A stretch of DNA of 35,252 nucleotides from contig VGOC01000027.1 in NCBI GenBank assembly GCA_016865865.1, forward strand, positions 1 through 35,252, given 5' to 3'. The position numbers were made by a program, and so were the translations under genes. Below are positions 1 to 7,869 of this stretch, in pieces. This stretch comes from Chloroflexota bacterium (lineage in GTDB: Bacteria; Chloroflexota; Anaerolineae; Anaerolineales; UBA11858). The notes beneath the pieces were generated by a model. It did no database searches. It saw only the letters and a list, made by a program, of their open reading frames with translations, and was not told the DNA's origin. How positions within the stretch are numbered: position 1 is the first letter of the stretch; each line of letters opens with the position of its first letter.

Positions 1-2
1 AC

Positions 3-194
3 TACTGGATGAGTCATATCATCAAGCGCATCCATTCTGGCGAGGGCAGCGAATTCGATGTCGAATTGTTGCACAGCGTCGCCAGGCAAATCCAAAACAA
101 ATGTTTGTGCGCTCTGGGAGAATTCTCCATCCAGGCGGTGATGACGGGCATCGAGCGTTTTCCGCAGGATTTCGAGGCGACGGTACAGAACTGA
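3..194 (+). CDS. nuoF: NADH-quinone oxidoreductase subunit F, C-terminal fragment
   Basis: This is the 3' end of a gene that enters from the left edge; the frame is open from base 3 and stops at 192-194. NuoF is the NADH- and FMN-binding subunit of complex I and passes electrons to NuoG. The visible 63 residues match the NuoF C-terminus: a helix of the type 'I.RI..GEG...D..LL..VA..I', then the 'CLCALGEFSIQAV' segment. That segment holds the last Fe-S cluster cysteine of the family and is followed by a 'RFPQDFEA' tail. The FMN/NADH site and the CxxCxxC part of the cluster lie outside the window. The identification rests on this short stretch plus the nuoG gene directly downstream. Confidence 0.85.
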   Translation, partial: YWMSHIIKRIHSGEGSEFDVELLHSVARQIQNKCLCALGEFSIQAVMTGIERFPQDFEATVQN

Positions 195-198
195 TAAT

Positions 199-263
199 TT
201 ACCGCGGAGATCGCGGAGGCCGCAGAGATAACAACTCTGCGCACTCCGCGAACTCTGCGGTTA
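199..263. repeat. Foldback repeat between nuoF and nuoG
   Basis: This is an imperfect inverted repeat. Arms 199-227 and 235-263 pair across a 7-base loop (228-234). Each arm is built from repeated words of the form CGCGGAG / CGCAGAG. It has no following T-run, so it is not a convincing terminator, and it lies inside the operon with nuoG starting 26 bases later. The words resemble those of the repeat at 7644-7753. It is probably a dispersed palindromic repeat of the genome; a role in mRNA stability is possible but not shown. Confidence 0.75.
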
Positions 264-288
264 GCCACACGTATCTCGTGGAGTTTCT

Positions 289-2712
289 ATGACAAAAGAA
301 GTCACATTAACCATCGACGGCAAGCAAGTCACTGTTCCAGAAGGCACGTTAGTGGTGGATGCGGCCAAGAAGATCGGCATTAACATCCCCGTCTTCTGCT
401 ATCACCCCAAAATGGAGCCAGTGGGCATGTGCCGCATGTGTCTGGTGGATATTGGCCGCCCGGTGATAGACCGCCAGACCAAACAGCCCGTGCTTGAAGA
501 GGATGGTTCTACTAAGATTCAGTTTGGAGGGAAACTGGAAACCGCATGCACGGTGCCCGTCTCCGAGGGGATGGTGGTCGAGGGGTTAAGCGAGAAAGTC
601 AAGCAGGGTCGTAAGGAGATCGTCGAATTCTTGTTGACCTCACACCCACTGGACTGCCCGATCTGCGACAAAGGGGGCGAGTGCCCGTTGCAAAACCTGA
701 CTATGGATCACGGCCCGGGGGAGAGCCGTTTCATCTACGATGACAAAATCCATTTCGACAAGAACGTGCCCCTGGGCGATCTGATCTGGCTGGATCGTGA
801 ACGTTGCATCCAATGCGCCCGTTGCATCCGCTTTCAGAGAGAAATCGCCGACGACGCGGTGCTGGAGTTCTTCCACCGCGGGCGGGCTACGGATATTATC
901 ACCAACTCGGAGCCGGGGTTCGACTCCTATTGGTCGGGCAACACAACCGATATTTGTCCCGTCGGCGCGCTGACCACGGCGGATTTCCGGTTTGGCGCGC
1001 GCCCCTGGGAATTGAAAAGCGCGGCCTCGATCTGCACACACTGCCCGGTAGGCTGCAACATGACCTACAACACCCGCCGCGAGGCCAAATCCGGCGGGGA
1101 TATCGTCATCAAACGGGCTATGCCGCGGCAGAACGAGTGGGTCAACGAGTTGTGGCTCTGTGATAAGGGCCGCTTTGCCTATCACTTCGCCGAGAACGAA
1201 AATCGTCTGACTCAACCGTTGATCCGCAAAGGCGGAAATCTGACTCCCACAAGCTGGGATGACGCCCTGGCATTGGTGGCAGATCAATTCAAGAACGCCG
1301 GAGAAAGTCTGTTGACCCTGGTGAGCGGGCGCCTGCCCAATGAGGATCTTTTCAATTTGAAGAAGCTCACGGATGGGCTTGGCGGAAAAGCCAGATTGCA
1401 CTCTTACATGGCCGGTGGCGATCTGGTCGCCCAGGTTGGTTTAAGCGAAGGTTCCAATCTGGCAGAGCTGGGCGAGGGGGATGTTATCGTCGTGGTTGCT
1501 TGCGACCTGGAGGAAGAAGCTCCGATTTGGTGGCTGCGGGTCAAGGCCACTGTTCAACGTGGGGCCAAACTGATCGTTGCCAACCCGCGCCCTACCAAGC
1601 TGGATCGGTATGCCACAGAAATCATTCGCTATCAGTACGGAGAAGAGATCAGTGCTGTAAGACAGGTTGGCAACCTGTCCTACGCCGAGAACGCGGTCGT
1701 CTTTTTCGGCAGCGATGGCATCGGGTTGGAAACTTCTGCTGCGCTTGCGATAACATGCGCCAATCTGCTCATCCAGAGCGGCCATGCTGGCAAGCCAAAC
1801 AACGGCCTGGTCGGGGTGTGGCCGCGGGCTAACGAACAAGGCGCGTGGGATATGGGTTTCCGCCCCGGCGCAAACCTGGCTGAGGCGAAAGCGCTCTATA
1901 TCGTTGGCGCAAATCCGGTCGGCGACGATCCGGCGATTGCTGAGATCATCACTCAGGCCGATTTCGTGGTCGTTCAGGAGCTATTCCTGACCAAGACCGC
2001 TGAACTGGCCGATGTAGTGCTCCCTGCCCAGGCGCAGATCGAGCGCGAAGGCACTTACACCTCCGGCGAGCGGCGCGTACAGCGTTTCTACCCTGTTGTA
2101 CTACCCAAAGTCGATACCCGCCCCGACTTCGACATCGCTGCCCAGATTGGCGCCAAAGTCGGCGTGGAACTCAAAGGGCGTTTCCCCTCCCTGGTGATGT
2201 CCCAAATTTGCGCTGAGGTCCCTGGCTACGAGAGCATAACTTACCAGAGATTAGCCGAGGTCACTGAACAATGGCCAATCGTTGGGCGTGGCGATCTCTA
2301 TTATGGTGGTACAAGCTATGAGAATAAACAAGGCCTGGGGATTCAGTTGCACTCCCAACGTGGTTTTGGTACTTCCAAAATCTCGAACTACGAACTTCCC
2401 AAAGGTGAAGTTATCGCCGTGCCCATCACATTGTTGTACGACCGCGGGAGCATGATCATCCCCTCGGAAGTGCTGCACCCCCGAATTCCAGAGCCGTATA
2501 TCCTGGTCAACCCTCAGGATTCCCTGACGCTCAAAACCACGGACGGCATGATGGTGGGCATCAGCATCAACGGCGGCGAATCCAGCAATATTGTCGTCCG
2601 GGAAGATGAGAATGTGCCGCAAGGTTTCGCCCTCATCCCCCGCAGCATGGGTGTGCCTATTGATAAACCGAGACAATTCGAGATTCGCATCGCCGAAGCT
2701 GCAATGGCATAA
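289..2712 (+). CDS. nuoG: NADH-quinone oxidoreductase subunit G
   Basis: Peripheral-arm subunit of complex I (807 residues) carrying the chain of Fe-S clusters from NuoF towards NuoI. The N-terminal 2Fe-2S ferredoxin-like domain has C37, C48, C51 and C87. It is followed by the H119-x3-C123-x2-C126-x5-C132 cluster and by C173/C176/C179 with C223. From about residue 242 a molybdopterin-oxidoreductase-like domain begins, with C249-x2-C252-x3-C256 and C291, so the extra 'N7' type cluster site is intact. The rest is the catalytically inert molybdopterin-like domain, ending in a domain of MopB C-terminal type near residues 690-800. The start is supported by GGAG six bases before the ATG. It lies downstream of nuoF and 34 bases upstream of nuoH. 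Confidence 0.97.
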   Translation: MTKEVTLTIDGKQVTVPEGTLVVDAAKKIGINIPVFCYHPKMEPVGMCRMCLVDIGRPVIDRQTKQPVLEEDGSTKIQFGGKLETACTVPVSEGMVVEGLSEKVKQGRKEIVEFLLTSHPLDCPICDKGGECPLQNLTMDHGPGESRFIYDDKIHFDKNVPLGDLIWLDRERCIQCARCIRFQREIADDAVLEFFHRGRATDIITNSEPGFDSYWSGNTTDICPVGALTTADFRFGARPWELKSAASICTHCPVGCNMTYNTRREAKSGGDIVIKRAMPRQNEWVNELWLCDKGRFAYHFAENENRLTQPLIRKGGNLTPTSWDDALALVADQFKNAGESLLTLVSGRLPNEDLFNLKKLTDGLGGKARLHSYMAGGDLVAQVGLSEGSNLAELGEGDVIVVVACDLEEEAPIWWLRVKATVQRGAKLIVANPRPTKLDRYATEIIRYQYGEEISAVRQVGNLSYAENAVVFFGSDGIGLETSAALAITCANLLIQSGHAGKPNNGLVGVWPRANEQGAWDMGFRPGANLAEAKALYIVGANPVGDDPAIAEIITQADFVVVQELFLTKTAELADVVLPAQAQIEREGTYTSGERRVQRFYPVVLPKVDTRPDFDIAAQIGAKVGVELKGRFPSLVMSQICAEVPGYESITYQRLAEVTEQWPIVGRGDLYYGGTSYENKQGLGIQLHSQRGFGTSKISNYELPKGEVIAVPITLLYDRGSMIIPSEVLHPRIPEPYILVNPQDSLTLKTTDGMMVGISINGGESSNIVVREDENVPQGFALIPRSMGVPIDKPRQFEIRIAEAAMA

Positions 2713-2746
2713 TTATGTAAAAACGTTCAACGTTTTGAGGTAACTT

Positions 2747-3748
2747 ATGGAACCAGCATTAATCATCGAATGGATCATCAAATCTGTCATCATACTCCTG
2801 ATAGGAGTAATCGGCACTTTTTATGGAACCCTATTCGAACGGAAGGTATTGGCCCGTATTCAGGTACGCATTGGTCCTAACCGGGCAGGCCCCGCGGGCA
2901 TCTTTCAACCTGTGGCAGATGGCATCAAATTGATCTTCAAAGAAGAGTTGATCCCTGCACAGGCCGACAAGCTGATGTTCATCCTGGCGCCAATCATCAC
3001 CGTGCTGCCTGCACTGATCATTTGGGCCGTGATCCCCTGGGGAAGCCAGATTGTCATCGCCGGACGAGAGATCAAGCTCTATCTGGCTGATGTCAACATC
3101 GGTGTATTGTATTTGACCGCCGTGGCATCTATCGCGGTTTATGGGATCGTCATCGCGGGATGGTCTTCGAACAACAAATATGCTCTTTTGGGTGGTCTGC
3201 GCTCTTCAGCTCAAATGGTCAGCTATGAATTGGCTTTAGGTCTGTCACTCATTGGCCCAATCATGCTGACCGGATCGATGAGCCTGGTCGATATCGTCGA
3301 AGCTCAAAGCAAAGTTTGGTATGTTATCCCACAGTTTGTAGCCTTTATTATCTTCATAATCACTGGCCTGGCTGAGATCAACCGCTCGCCCTTCGACATG
3401 CCCGAGGCTGAACAGGAGTTGACCGCCGGCTATCATGCTGAATATTCCGGCATGAAATACGCCCTTTTCATGATGGCGGAATACATCAAGATGATCGTCA
3501 TATCGGCTATTGCTGCCACGTTGTTCTTGGGAGGTTATCGGCTGCCCTTCATCGATATCCCTGCATTCCTGGAACCCCTGGTTTTCTTCATCAAAATCTT
3601 GATCCTGCTCTACTCAATCGTTTGGGTGCGGGCAACTTTCCCCCGCTTCCGCTACGACCGCCTGATGGCCTTTGGCTGGAAAATCCTGTTACCCTTATCC
3701 CTGGCAAATGTTTTCGTGACTGCCATAATACTGGTGCTTAAAGGGTAG
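2747..3748 (+). CDS. nuoH: NADH-quinone oxidoreductase subunit H
   Basis: Membrane subunit of complex I (333 residues, normal length) that forms the quinone-binding chamber together with the peripheral arm. The polytopic protein carries the family signature near residues 39-55, a 'QVRIGPNRAGP' segment after the first membrane helix. It also has the acidic loop 'EINRSPFDMPEAEQEL' around residues 212-227, which lines the quinone site. GAGG lies six bases before the ATG. The gene sits between nuoG and nuoI in the standard order. No anomalies were seen. Confidence 0.97.
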   Translation: MEPALIIEWIIKSVIILLIGVIGTFYGTLFERKVLARIQVRIGPNRAGPAGIFQPVADGIKLIFKEELIPAQADKLMFILAPIITVLPALIIWAVIPWGSQIVIAGREIKLYLADVNIGVLYLTAVASIAVYGIVIAGWSSNNKYALLGGLRSSAQMVSYELALGLSLIGPIMLTGSMSLVDIVEAQSKVWYVIPQFVAFIIFIITGLAEINRSPFDMPEAEQELTAGYHAEYSGMKYALFMMAEYIKMIVISAIAATLFLGGYRLPFIDIPAFLEPLVFFIKILILLYSIVWVRATFPRFRYDRLMAFGWKILLPLSLANVFVTAIILVLKG

Positions 3749-3778
3749 CAGATCGCGGATAAACAAAGGAGACAATCC

Positions 3779-4303
3779 ATGGCGTTCCCAGAACGAGCCA
3801 ATGCTCATGAATTAATCAAAGGGTTGTGGATCACCTTCAAATCCATGTTCGAAAAGCCGGTGACCATCCAATATCCGGAAGTCAAACGACCTGTCAAGGC
3901 GCGCTTCCGCGGCCGTCATGTTCTCAACCGTTATGAAAACGGCCTCGAGAAGTGCATTGGATGCGCGCTCTGCGCAGCAGCCTGCCCGGCGAATGCTATC
4001 TTCGTCGAAGCCTCAGAGAATACCGATGATGAGCGTTATGCTCCCGGGGAGCGCTACGCCAGCACATACGAGATCAACCTGCTGCGCTGCATCTACTGTG
4101 GATTTTGTGAGGATTCCTGCCCCACAGAGGCGATTACGCTCGAGGACAATTACGAGTTATCTTTCGACAGCCGCTTCGGTGCAATCTACACAAAAGAGAG
4201 GCTGCTCGTCCCTGTGCCTGAGAATGGCAAGCCAACCCCGCAAGCCGTCCAGCCGGGGATATTCACCCGCTCCGTGCCTGTGATGGCGGACCCGGTGGAT
4301 TAG
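3779..4303 (+). CDS. nuoI: NADH-quinone oxidoreductase subunit I
   Basis: Ferredoxin-like subunit (174 residues) with two 4Fe-4S clusters, the last carriers before quinone in complex I. The first cysteine motif is C59-x2-C62-x2-C65-x3-C69 and the second is C104-x2-C107-x2-C110-x3-C114. Both are complete and followed by the usual prolines. The N-terminal region is amphipathic and would lie on the membrane surface. A good ribosome site (GGAG in AAAGGAGACAATCC) precedes the ATG. The gene follows nuoH after 30 bases. Confidence 0.97.
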   Translation: MAFPERANAHELIKGLWITFKSMFEKPVTIQYPEVKRPVKARFRGRHVLNRYENGLEKCIGCALCAAACPANAIFVEASENTDDERYAPGERYASTYEINLLRCIYCGFCEDSCPTEAITLEDNYELSFDSRFGAIYTKERLLVPVPENGKPTPQAVQPGIFTRSVPVMADPVD

Positions 4304-4304
4304 A

Positions 4305-4345
4305 TTTCTGGATGTTGGATATTAGATATTGGATATTCATTGGTA
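4305..4345. repeat. GGATATT-type low-complexity spacer
   Basis: The nuoI-nuoJ spacer is made almost entirely of repeated words of the type GGATRTT / AGATATT. The tract ends a few bases before the nuoJ ATG, and no Shine-Dalgarno sequence is seen between it and the start. It may be a remnant of a dispersed repeat. Confidence 0.6.
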
Positions 4346-4352
4346 ACTGACG

Positions 4353-4865
4353 ATGACACCTGAATTGATCACCTTCATCTTTCTCGCCTTGATTGCTGTG
4401 GCCTCGGGACTGGGGATGCTCTTCAGCCGCAACGCCGTTTATTCTGCTATTTACTTGATCATCAATTTCGTCACCGTGGCCGTCTTCTACTTGCTATTAG
4501 GTGGAGCGTTCATCGCCGTCAGCCAGGTAGCTGTTTACGCCGGCGCGATCATGGTGCTTTTCTTGTTCGTGATCATGCTCCTGGGCGCAGACAGACTGGG
4601 CGAAAGCAAGACCCTGGCCTGGCAACGTCCCCTGGCGATCATCCTGGCTATAGGATTGATCGCCGAGACCTTATTCGTGCTGTTCTTCCAGGCAAGCGAT
4701 CTGGTTGCAGTACAGACCCTACCCGAGGGCTTTGGCAGCCCGGCGTCGGTTGGCAACACACTGTTCAGAGAATACTTGTTGCCCTTCGAAGTAACCTCGG
4801 TGCTGCTTTTGGTGGCAATGATCGGTGCGATTGTTTTGACGAGGAGAGAGAAAACGCAGTCGTGA
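4353..4865 (+). CDS. nuoJ: NADH-quinone oxidoreductase subunit J
   Basis: Small membrane-arm subunit of complex I (170 residues), equivalent to mitochondrial ND6. Five hydrophobic helices can be drawn. The third holds the conserved '[20 protein letters not shown]' segment around residues 60-79, a conserved helix that changes shape during coupling. There is no clear Shine-Dalgarno sequence before the ATG; the repeat-rich spacer lies immediately upstream. The stop at 4863-4865 is 86 bases before the nuoK start chosen here. Confidence 0.95.
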   Translation: MTPELITFIFLALIAVASGLGMLFSRNAVYSAIYLIINFVTVAVFYLLLGGAFIAVSQVAVYAGAIMVLFLFVIMLLGADRLGESKTLAWQRPLAIILAIGLIAETLFVLFFQASDLVAVQTLPEGFGSPASVGNTLFREYLLPFEVTSVLLLVAMIGAIVLTRREKTQS

Positions 4866-4942
4866 AACGTGATTTTCGCAGCAGGAGTTCGTCTTTCACG
4901 CTTCACTCATTACGTTTTACGCATTACGTTCTACACTTTACG
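4866..4942. repeat. CATTACGTTTTACG-type repeat spacer
   Basis: The nuoJ-nuoK spacer contains tandemly varied words of the CATTACG / TTTTACG / TCTACAC type at about 4907-4941. The words GTGAAACGTG near 4863 and CACGCTTCAC near 4897 can pair. It is open in the nuoK frame, which creates a spurious N-terminal extension of nuoK. No promoter was recognised. Confidence 0.6.
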
Positions 4943-4951
4943 GAGAAAACT

Positions 4952-5254
4952 ATGCTCCCAGTAACCTATTATGTAGGATTATCCGCAGTATTATTCGCCA
5001 TCGGCGCGCTGGGCGTACTGATTCGGCGGAACGCCATCATCATCTTCATGTCCATCGAACTGATGCTCAACGCCGCCAACCTGGCTTTCGTAGCCTTCGC
5101 CCGCGAATACGGGGCGCTCAGCGGCCAGATTTTCGTCTTCTTCGTGATGACAGTAGCCGCCGCAGAAGTAGCCGTCGGCCTGGCGTTGATCGTGGCTATT
5201 TTTCGCACCAAGCAAAGCATTGATGTGGATCAGATGAGCAGTCTTAAAGGGTAA
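4952..5254 (+). CDS. nuoK: NADH-quinone oxidoreductase subunit K
   Basis: Membrane-arm subunit of complex I (100 residues, the family norm), homologous to MrpC and ND4L. It has three transmembrane helices. The two conserved membrane glutamates appear in '[14 protein letters not shown]' and in the third helix '[13 protein letters not shown]'. The ATG at 4952 is chosen because GGAG lies seven bases upstream and the protein then has normal length. The frame is open back to 4862, but those 30 extra residues are low-complexity repeat and overlap nuoJ. Confidence 0.95.
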   Translation: MLPVTYYVGLSAVLFAIGALGVLIRRNAIIIFMSIELMLNAANLAFVAFAREYGALSGQIFVFFVMTVAAAEVAVGLALIVAIFRTKQSIDVDQMSSLKG

Positions 5255-5392
5255 TTGGGGATTGGTAGATTGGTAAATTGGGAATTAGTAGATTGGTTAC
5301 CAGGAAAGGATTTCCCCAATCTACCAATCTACCAGCTACCAACCTACCAGCTACCAGCTACCAATCTACCGCCATACCAAGAGAGACCAAGA
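5255..5392. repeat. TTGGTAGATTGG / CCAATCTACCAG repeat spacer
   Basis: The nuoK-nuoL spacer consists of repeated words on the theme TTGGTAGATTGG (5260-5300) followed by complementary words of the CCAATCTACCAGCTACCA type (5314-5371). The two halves can fold into a long imperfect hairpin. It is open in the nuoL frame and would add a 47-residue PxxYQLP-rich extension, which is rejected as an artefact. No gene is seen here. Confidence 0.75.
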
Positions 5393-5395
5393 ATT

Positions 5396-7513
5396 ATGTT
5401 ACTCAGCGAAACCATATCGAACACGCCCAACTTCTTCTACCTGGCCCCCTGGGTAGTCTTTTTCCCAGTCATCGGGCTGTTGATCAACATTATTTTCGGT
5501 GGTCGTTTCAGCGAGAAAGTTATCGGAACTGTCGCTAGCGTCGCCTCAGGGCTGACCTTCGTGGTTGCCGCGTTGATGGTGCTGTCGCTGCGCGCACACC
5601 CTGAAGGCGCTACCATCCCCCTGGCAGAATGGATCACCATCGGAGAACTGCAATTGGATTGGGCCTTCCGCGTGGACACACTCTCGGTCACGATGATGAT
5701 GGTGGTTGGCGGAGTTGGCACCCTGATCCATATCTACGCCATCGGCTACATGCATGAGGATGTACAGTACAAGAAAGACCCCAAACGATACCGGCGCTTC
5801 TTCGTCTTCTTCAACCTGTTCATCGCCGCCATGATGATCCTGGTCAGCGGAGATAATTATCTTATGCTCTTTATCGGTTGGGAGGGCGTTGGGCTGTGCT
5901 CCTTCTTGCTGATCGGTTTCTGGTACGAGATGGACACGCTAGCCCGGCCCAGCACCGCCAACGCCATGGCTGCCAAGAAAGCCTTCGTCACCAACCGCGT
6001 CGGCGACTTCGGTTTCTTGATCGCCGGCATGATGATGTTCTGGACGTTCAAGAGCGTGCAGTTCGATAACGTCTTCCTGGCCGCCGAACACATCGCCGAG
6101 AATCAACCCGGGATCATCCTTGCAATCACCCTGTTCATGCTGCTGGGTGTGGCCGGGAAGTCGGCGCAGATCCCACTCTATGTCTGGCTGCCTGACGCCA
6201 TGGCCGGCCCGACCCCGGTTTCGGCGCTGATCCATGCCGCGACTATGGTCACGGCGGGTGTTTATCTGGTGGCGCGCTCGGCGCCGCTCTACTCGCTGGT
6301 ACCGCAGGCGCAGGGCGTTGTAGCCCTGGTCGGCGGGGCGACGGCGCTGTTCGCGGCCACGATTGCCGTGGGCCAATACGACATCAAGAAGGTCCTGGCC
6401 TACTCGACAATCTCGCAGCTTGGCTTCATGGTCGCCGCGGTCGGGATGGGCGCTTTCGTGGCCGGGATGTTCCACCTGGTGACGCATGCTTTCTTCAAGG
6501 CGCTGCTCTTCCTCTCAGCAGGTTCAGTGATCCTGGGCGTCGAGCGCGGGCATCATCACGCTGCACATAAACACCACAGGCGTGGCGATCACCATGGGGA
6601 AGCAGATTTCGATCCCGGCGATATGCGTAATATGGGCGGGATGCGCAAGACCATGCCGGTCACTTTCTGGCTATACGTCATCGGCGCTCTGGCCCTGGCA
6701 GGCATCTTCCCCCTGGCTGGCTTCTGGTCGAAGGACGAGATTCTGGCCGAAGCCACGGCCTTGAACTTCACCGTCTATATTCTCCTGGCGGTTGCGGCTT
6801 TTTTCACCGCCTTCTACATGGGCCGACAAATCTGGATGGTCTTCTTCGGACAACCGAAACACGAAGCCGCCGGGCACGCTGAAGAGAGTCCACTTGTGAT
6901 CACAGTACCCCTGATGATCCTGGCTGCGCTCTCGATTTTGGGCGGCGCGCTCAACTTGCCAGGCGTGCATACCTTTACGGAGTGGCTGGAACACACCTTC
7001 GAGGCTTTCGAAGTGCATGTGCACGTCGGGGAGTTCAACATCATCGTAGCAATCACTTCAACGATCTTGGCCTTGGTCGCCATCGGCCTTTCCTGGTTGC
7101 TCTACGGGCGTAGAACCGTCTCCAGGGATCAGCCAGACCCGCTCAAACGGATTCTCGGGCCCATCTTCGTTGGCATGGAGAACAAATGGTGGATTGATGA
7201 GCTTTATTGGGCAGTCATCCTCAATCCCTATGTCGCCCTGGCGCGTTTCACTGCAGATGTGATTGACGGGCGTTTCTGGCATGACTGGTTCCACGACAAA
7301 GTCATCGCCGGAACATACCAATGGCTCAGCAAAACCTTCCTGGACGCCTGGTTCGACCAGCGCGGCATTGATGGCTTCGCCAACGGCCTGGCTCAGGCTG
7401 TCAAAGAACTGGCCCAACGCCTGCGCGGCATCCAAACCGGCTTCGTGCGCAACTACGCCCTGTCGGTTTTCATCGGCGTGGTTGTCATTCTTGGATACTT
7501 AATATTGCAGTAG
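5396..7513 (+). CDS. nuoL: NADH-quinone oxidoreductase subunit L
   Basis: Largest antiporter-like subunit of the complex I membrane arm (705 residues), with an extended C-terminal region that would form the lateral helix. The core has the Mrp/ND5 features, including 'GWEGVGLCSFLLIGFWY' and 'AGKSAQIPLYVWLPDAMAGPTPVSALIHAATMVTAGVYL'-type helices. Between two helices near residues 381-405 there is a histidine-rich loop (GHHHAAHKHHRRGDHHG), longer than in common homologues and possibly metal-binding. The ATG at 5396 gives the usual N-terminus; upstream in-frame codons belong to repeat DNA. The stop codon lies within the direct repeat that flanks the palindromic element at 7517. Confidence 0.95.
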   Translation: MLLSETISNTPNFFYLAPWVVFFPVIGLLINIIFGGRFSEKVIGTVASVASGLTFVVAALMVLSLRAHPEGATIPLAEWITIGELQLDWAFRVDTLSVTMMMVVGGVGTLIHIYAIGYMHEDVQYKKDPKRYRRFFVFFNLFIAAMMILVSGDNYLMLFIGWEGVGLCSFLLIGFWYEMDTLARPSTANAMAAKKAFVTNRVGDFGFLIAGMMMFWTFKSVQFDNVFLAAEHIAENQPGIILAITLFMLLGVAGKSAQIPLYVWLPDAMAGPTPVSALIHAATMVTAGVYLVARSAPLYSLVPQAQGVVALVGGATALFAATIAVGQYDIKKVLAYSTISQLGFMVAAVGMGAFVAGMFHLVTHAFFKALLFLSAGSVILGVERGHHHAAHKHHRRGDHHGEADFDPGDMRNMGGMRKTMPVTFWLYVIGALALAGIFPLAGFWSKDEILAEATALNFTVYILLAVAAFFTAFYMGRQIWMVFFGQPKHEAAGHAEESPLVITVPLMILAALSILGGALNLPGVHTFTEWLEHTFEAFEVHVHVGEFNIIVAITSTILALVAIGLSWLLYGRRTVSRDQPDPLKRILGPIFVGMENKWWIDELYWAVILNPYVALARFTADVIDGRFWHDWFHDKVIAGTYQWLSKTFLDAWFDQRGIDGFANGLAQAVKELAQRLRGIQTGFVRNYALSVFIGVVVILGYLILQ

Positions 7514-7516
7514 ATA

Positions 7517-7628
7517 GTAACTACTCAGCCAAACGGAGAAATTCCCGAAAAAAGGGTGTGCGCAGGGGGCGTAGCCCCCTGCGCACACCCTTTTTTCGGG
7601 TAAATCCGTTCGATGGCTGAGCAGTTAC
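7517..7628. mobile_element. Palindromic MITE-like element with flanking direct repeat
   Basis: The inner stem is a perfect 27-base inverted repeat (7544-7570 and 7574-7600) with a 3-base loop. It continues outwards as an imperfect match to 7517 on the left (GTAACTACTCAGCC) and 7628 on the right (reverse complement GTAACTGCTCAGCC). The sequence AGTAGATA flanks it on both sides, at 7509-7516 and 7629-7636, as expected of a target-site duplication. No coding capacity is present, so it would need a transposase in trans. The left duplication contains the nuoL stop codon (7511-7513). A transcription-terminator role is possible but there is no proper T-run after the stem. Confidence 0.8.
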
Positions 7629-7643
7629 AGTAGATAAAAGTAT

Positions 7644-7753
7644 TTCACCGCGAAGACGCGAAGAACGCAAAGGGTTCGAAATAGTTCATTGCGCAAGAAA
7701 AAAATCTTCGCACTCGGCCGCAGGCCCGCATAGCGTGGCGTCTTTGCAGTGAA
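7644..7753. repeat. Foldback repeat, CCGCGAAGACGCG family
   Basis: The left end TTCACCGCGAAGACGC (7644-7659) pairs with TTCACTGCAAAGACGC read from the opposite strand near 7738-7753. The interior holds the further word AAGAACGCAAAG. It is the second of three palindromic elements stacked between nuoL and nuoM, and its wording resembles the 199-263 repeat. No gene is seen here. Confidence 0.65.
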
Positions 7754-7760
7754 TTTTGGA

Positions 7761-7850
7761 TTATCAGTAGATCACGAAAAGGATCATAAGCCCGTCCCCG
7801 GGCGACCCGATGACGGGTCTTTGATCCTGGTTTCGTGAAGTGCTGATTAT
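7761..7850. repeat. Foldback repeat with AAGCCCGTCC core, copy 1
   Basis: This is an imperfect palindrome of about 90 bases. The outer arms TATCAGTAGATCACGAAA and the reverse complement of TTTCGTGAAGTGCTGATT match. The inner arms GGATCATAAGCCCGTC and GACGGGTCTTTGATCC pair across a GC-rich loop. The core (7781-7827) aligns closely with 18608-18654, showing a dispersed family. It ends 20 bases before the nuoM ATG and creates a spurious GTG start at 7840. Confidence 0.75.
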
Positions 7851-7869
7851 TGATGGACGAGGATATATT

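Noticed and set aside
4862-4951. In-frame N-terminal extension of nuoK
   Set aside because: It overlaps nuoJ, is encoded by repeat DNA, and the internal ATG at 4952 has a good ribosome site and gives the family length.
5255-5395. In-frame N-terminal extension of nuoL, and possible CRISPR-like array in the same spacer
   Set aside because: The extension is a translation of TTGGTAGATTGG-type words. The words vary in spacing and length, with no constant repeat and unique spacers, so it is not a CRISPR array.
7544-7600. Intrinsic terminator after nuoL
   Set aside because: The stem is strong, but the T-run is part of the right arm and not a free tail, and nuoM and nuoN continue on the same strand; the flanking duplication favours a mobile element.
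7840-7869. GTG start for nuoM
   Set aside because: It lies inside the palindromic repeat and lacks a ribosome site; the ATG at 7870 has GAGG at proper spacing.
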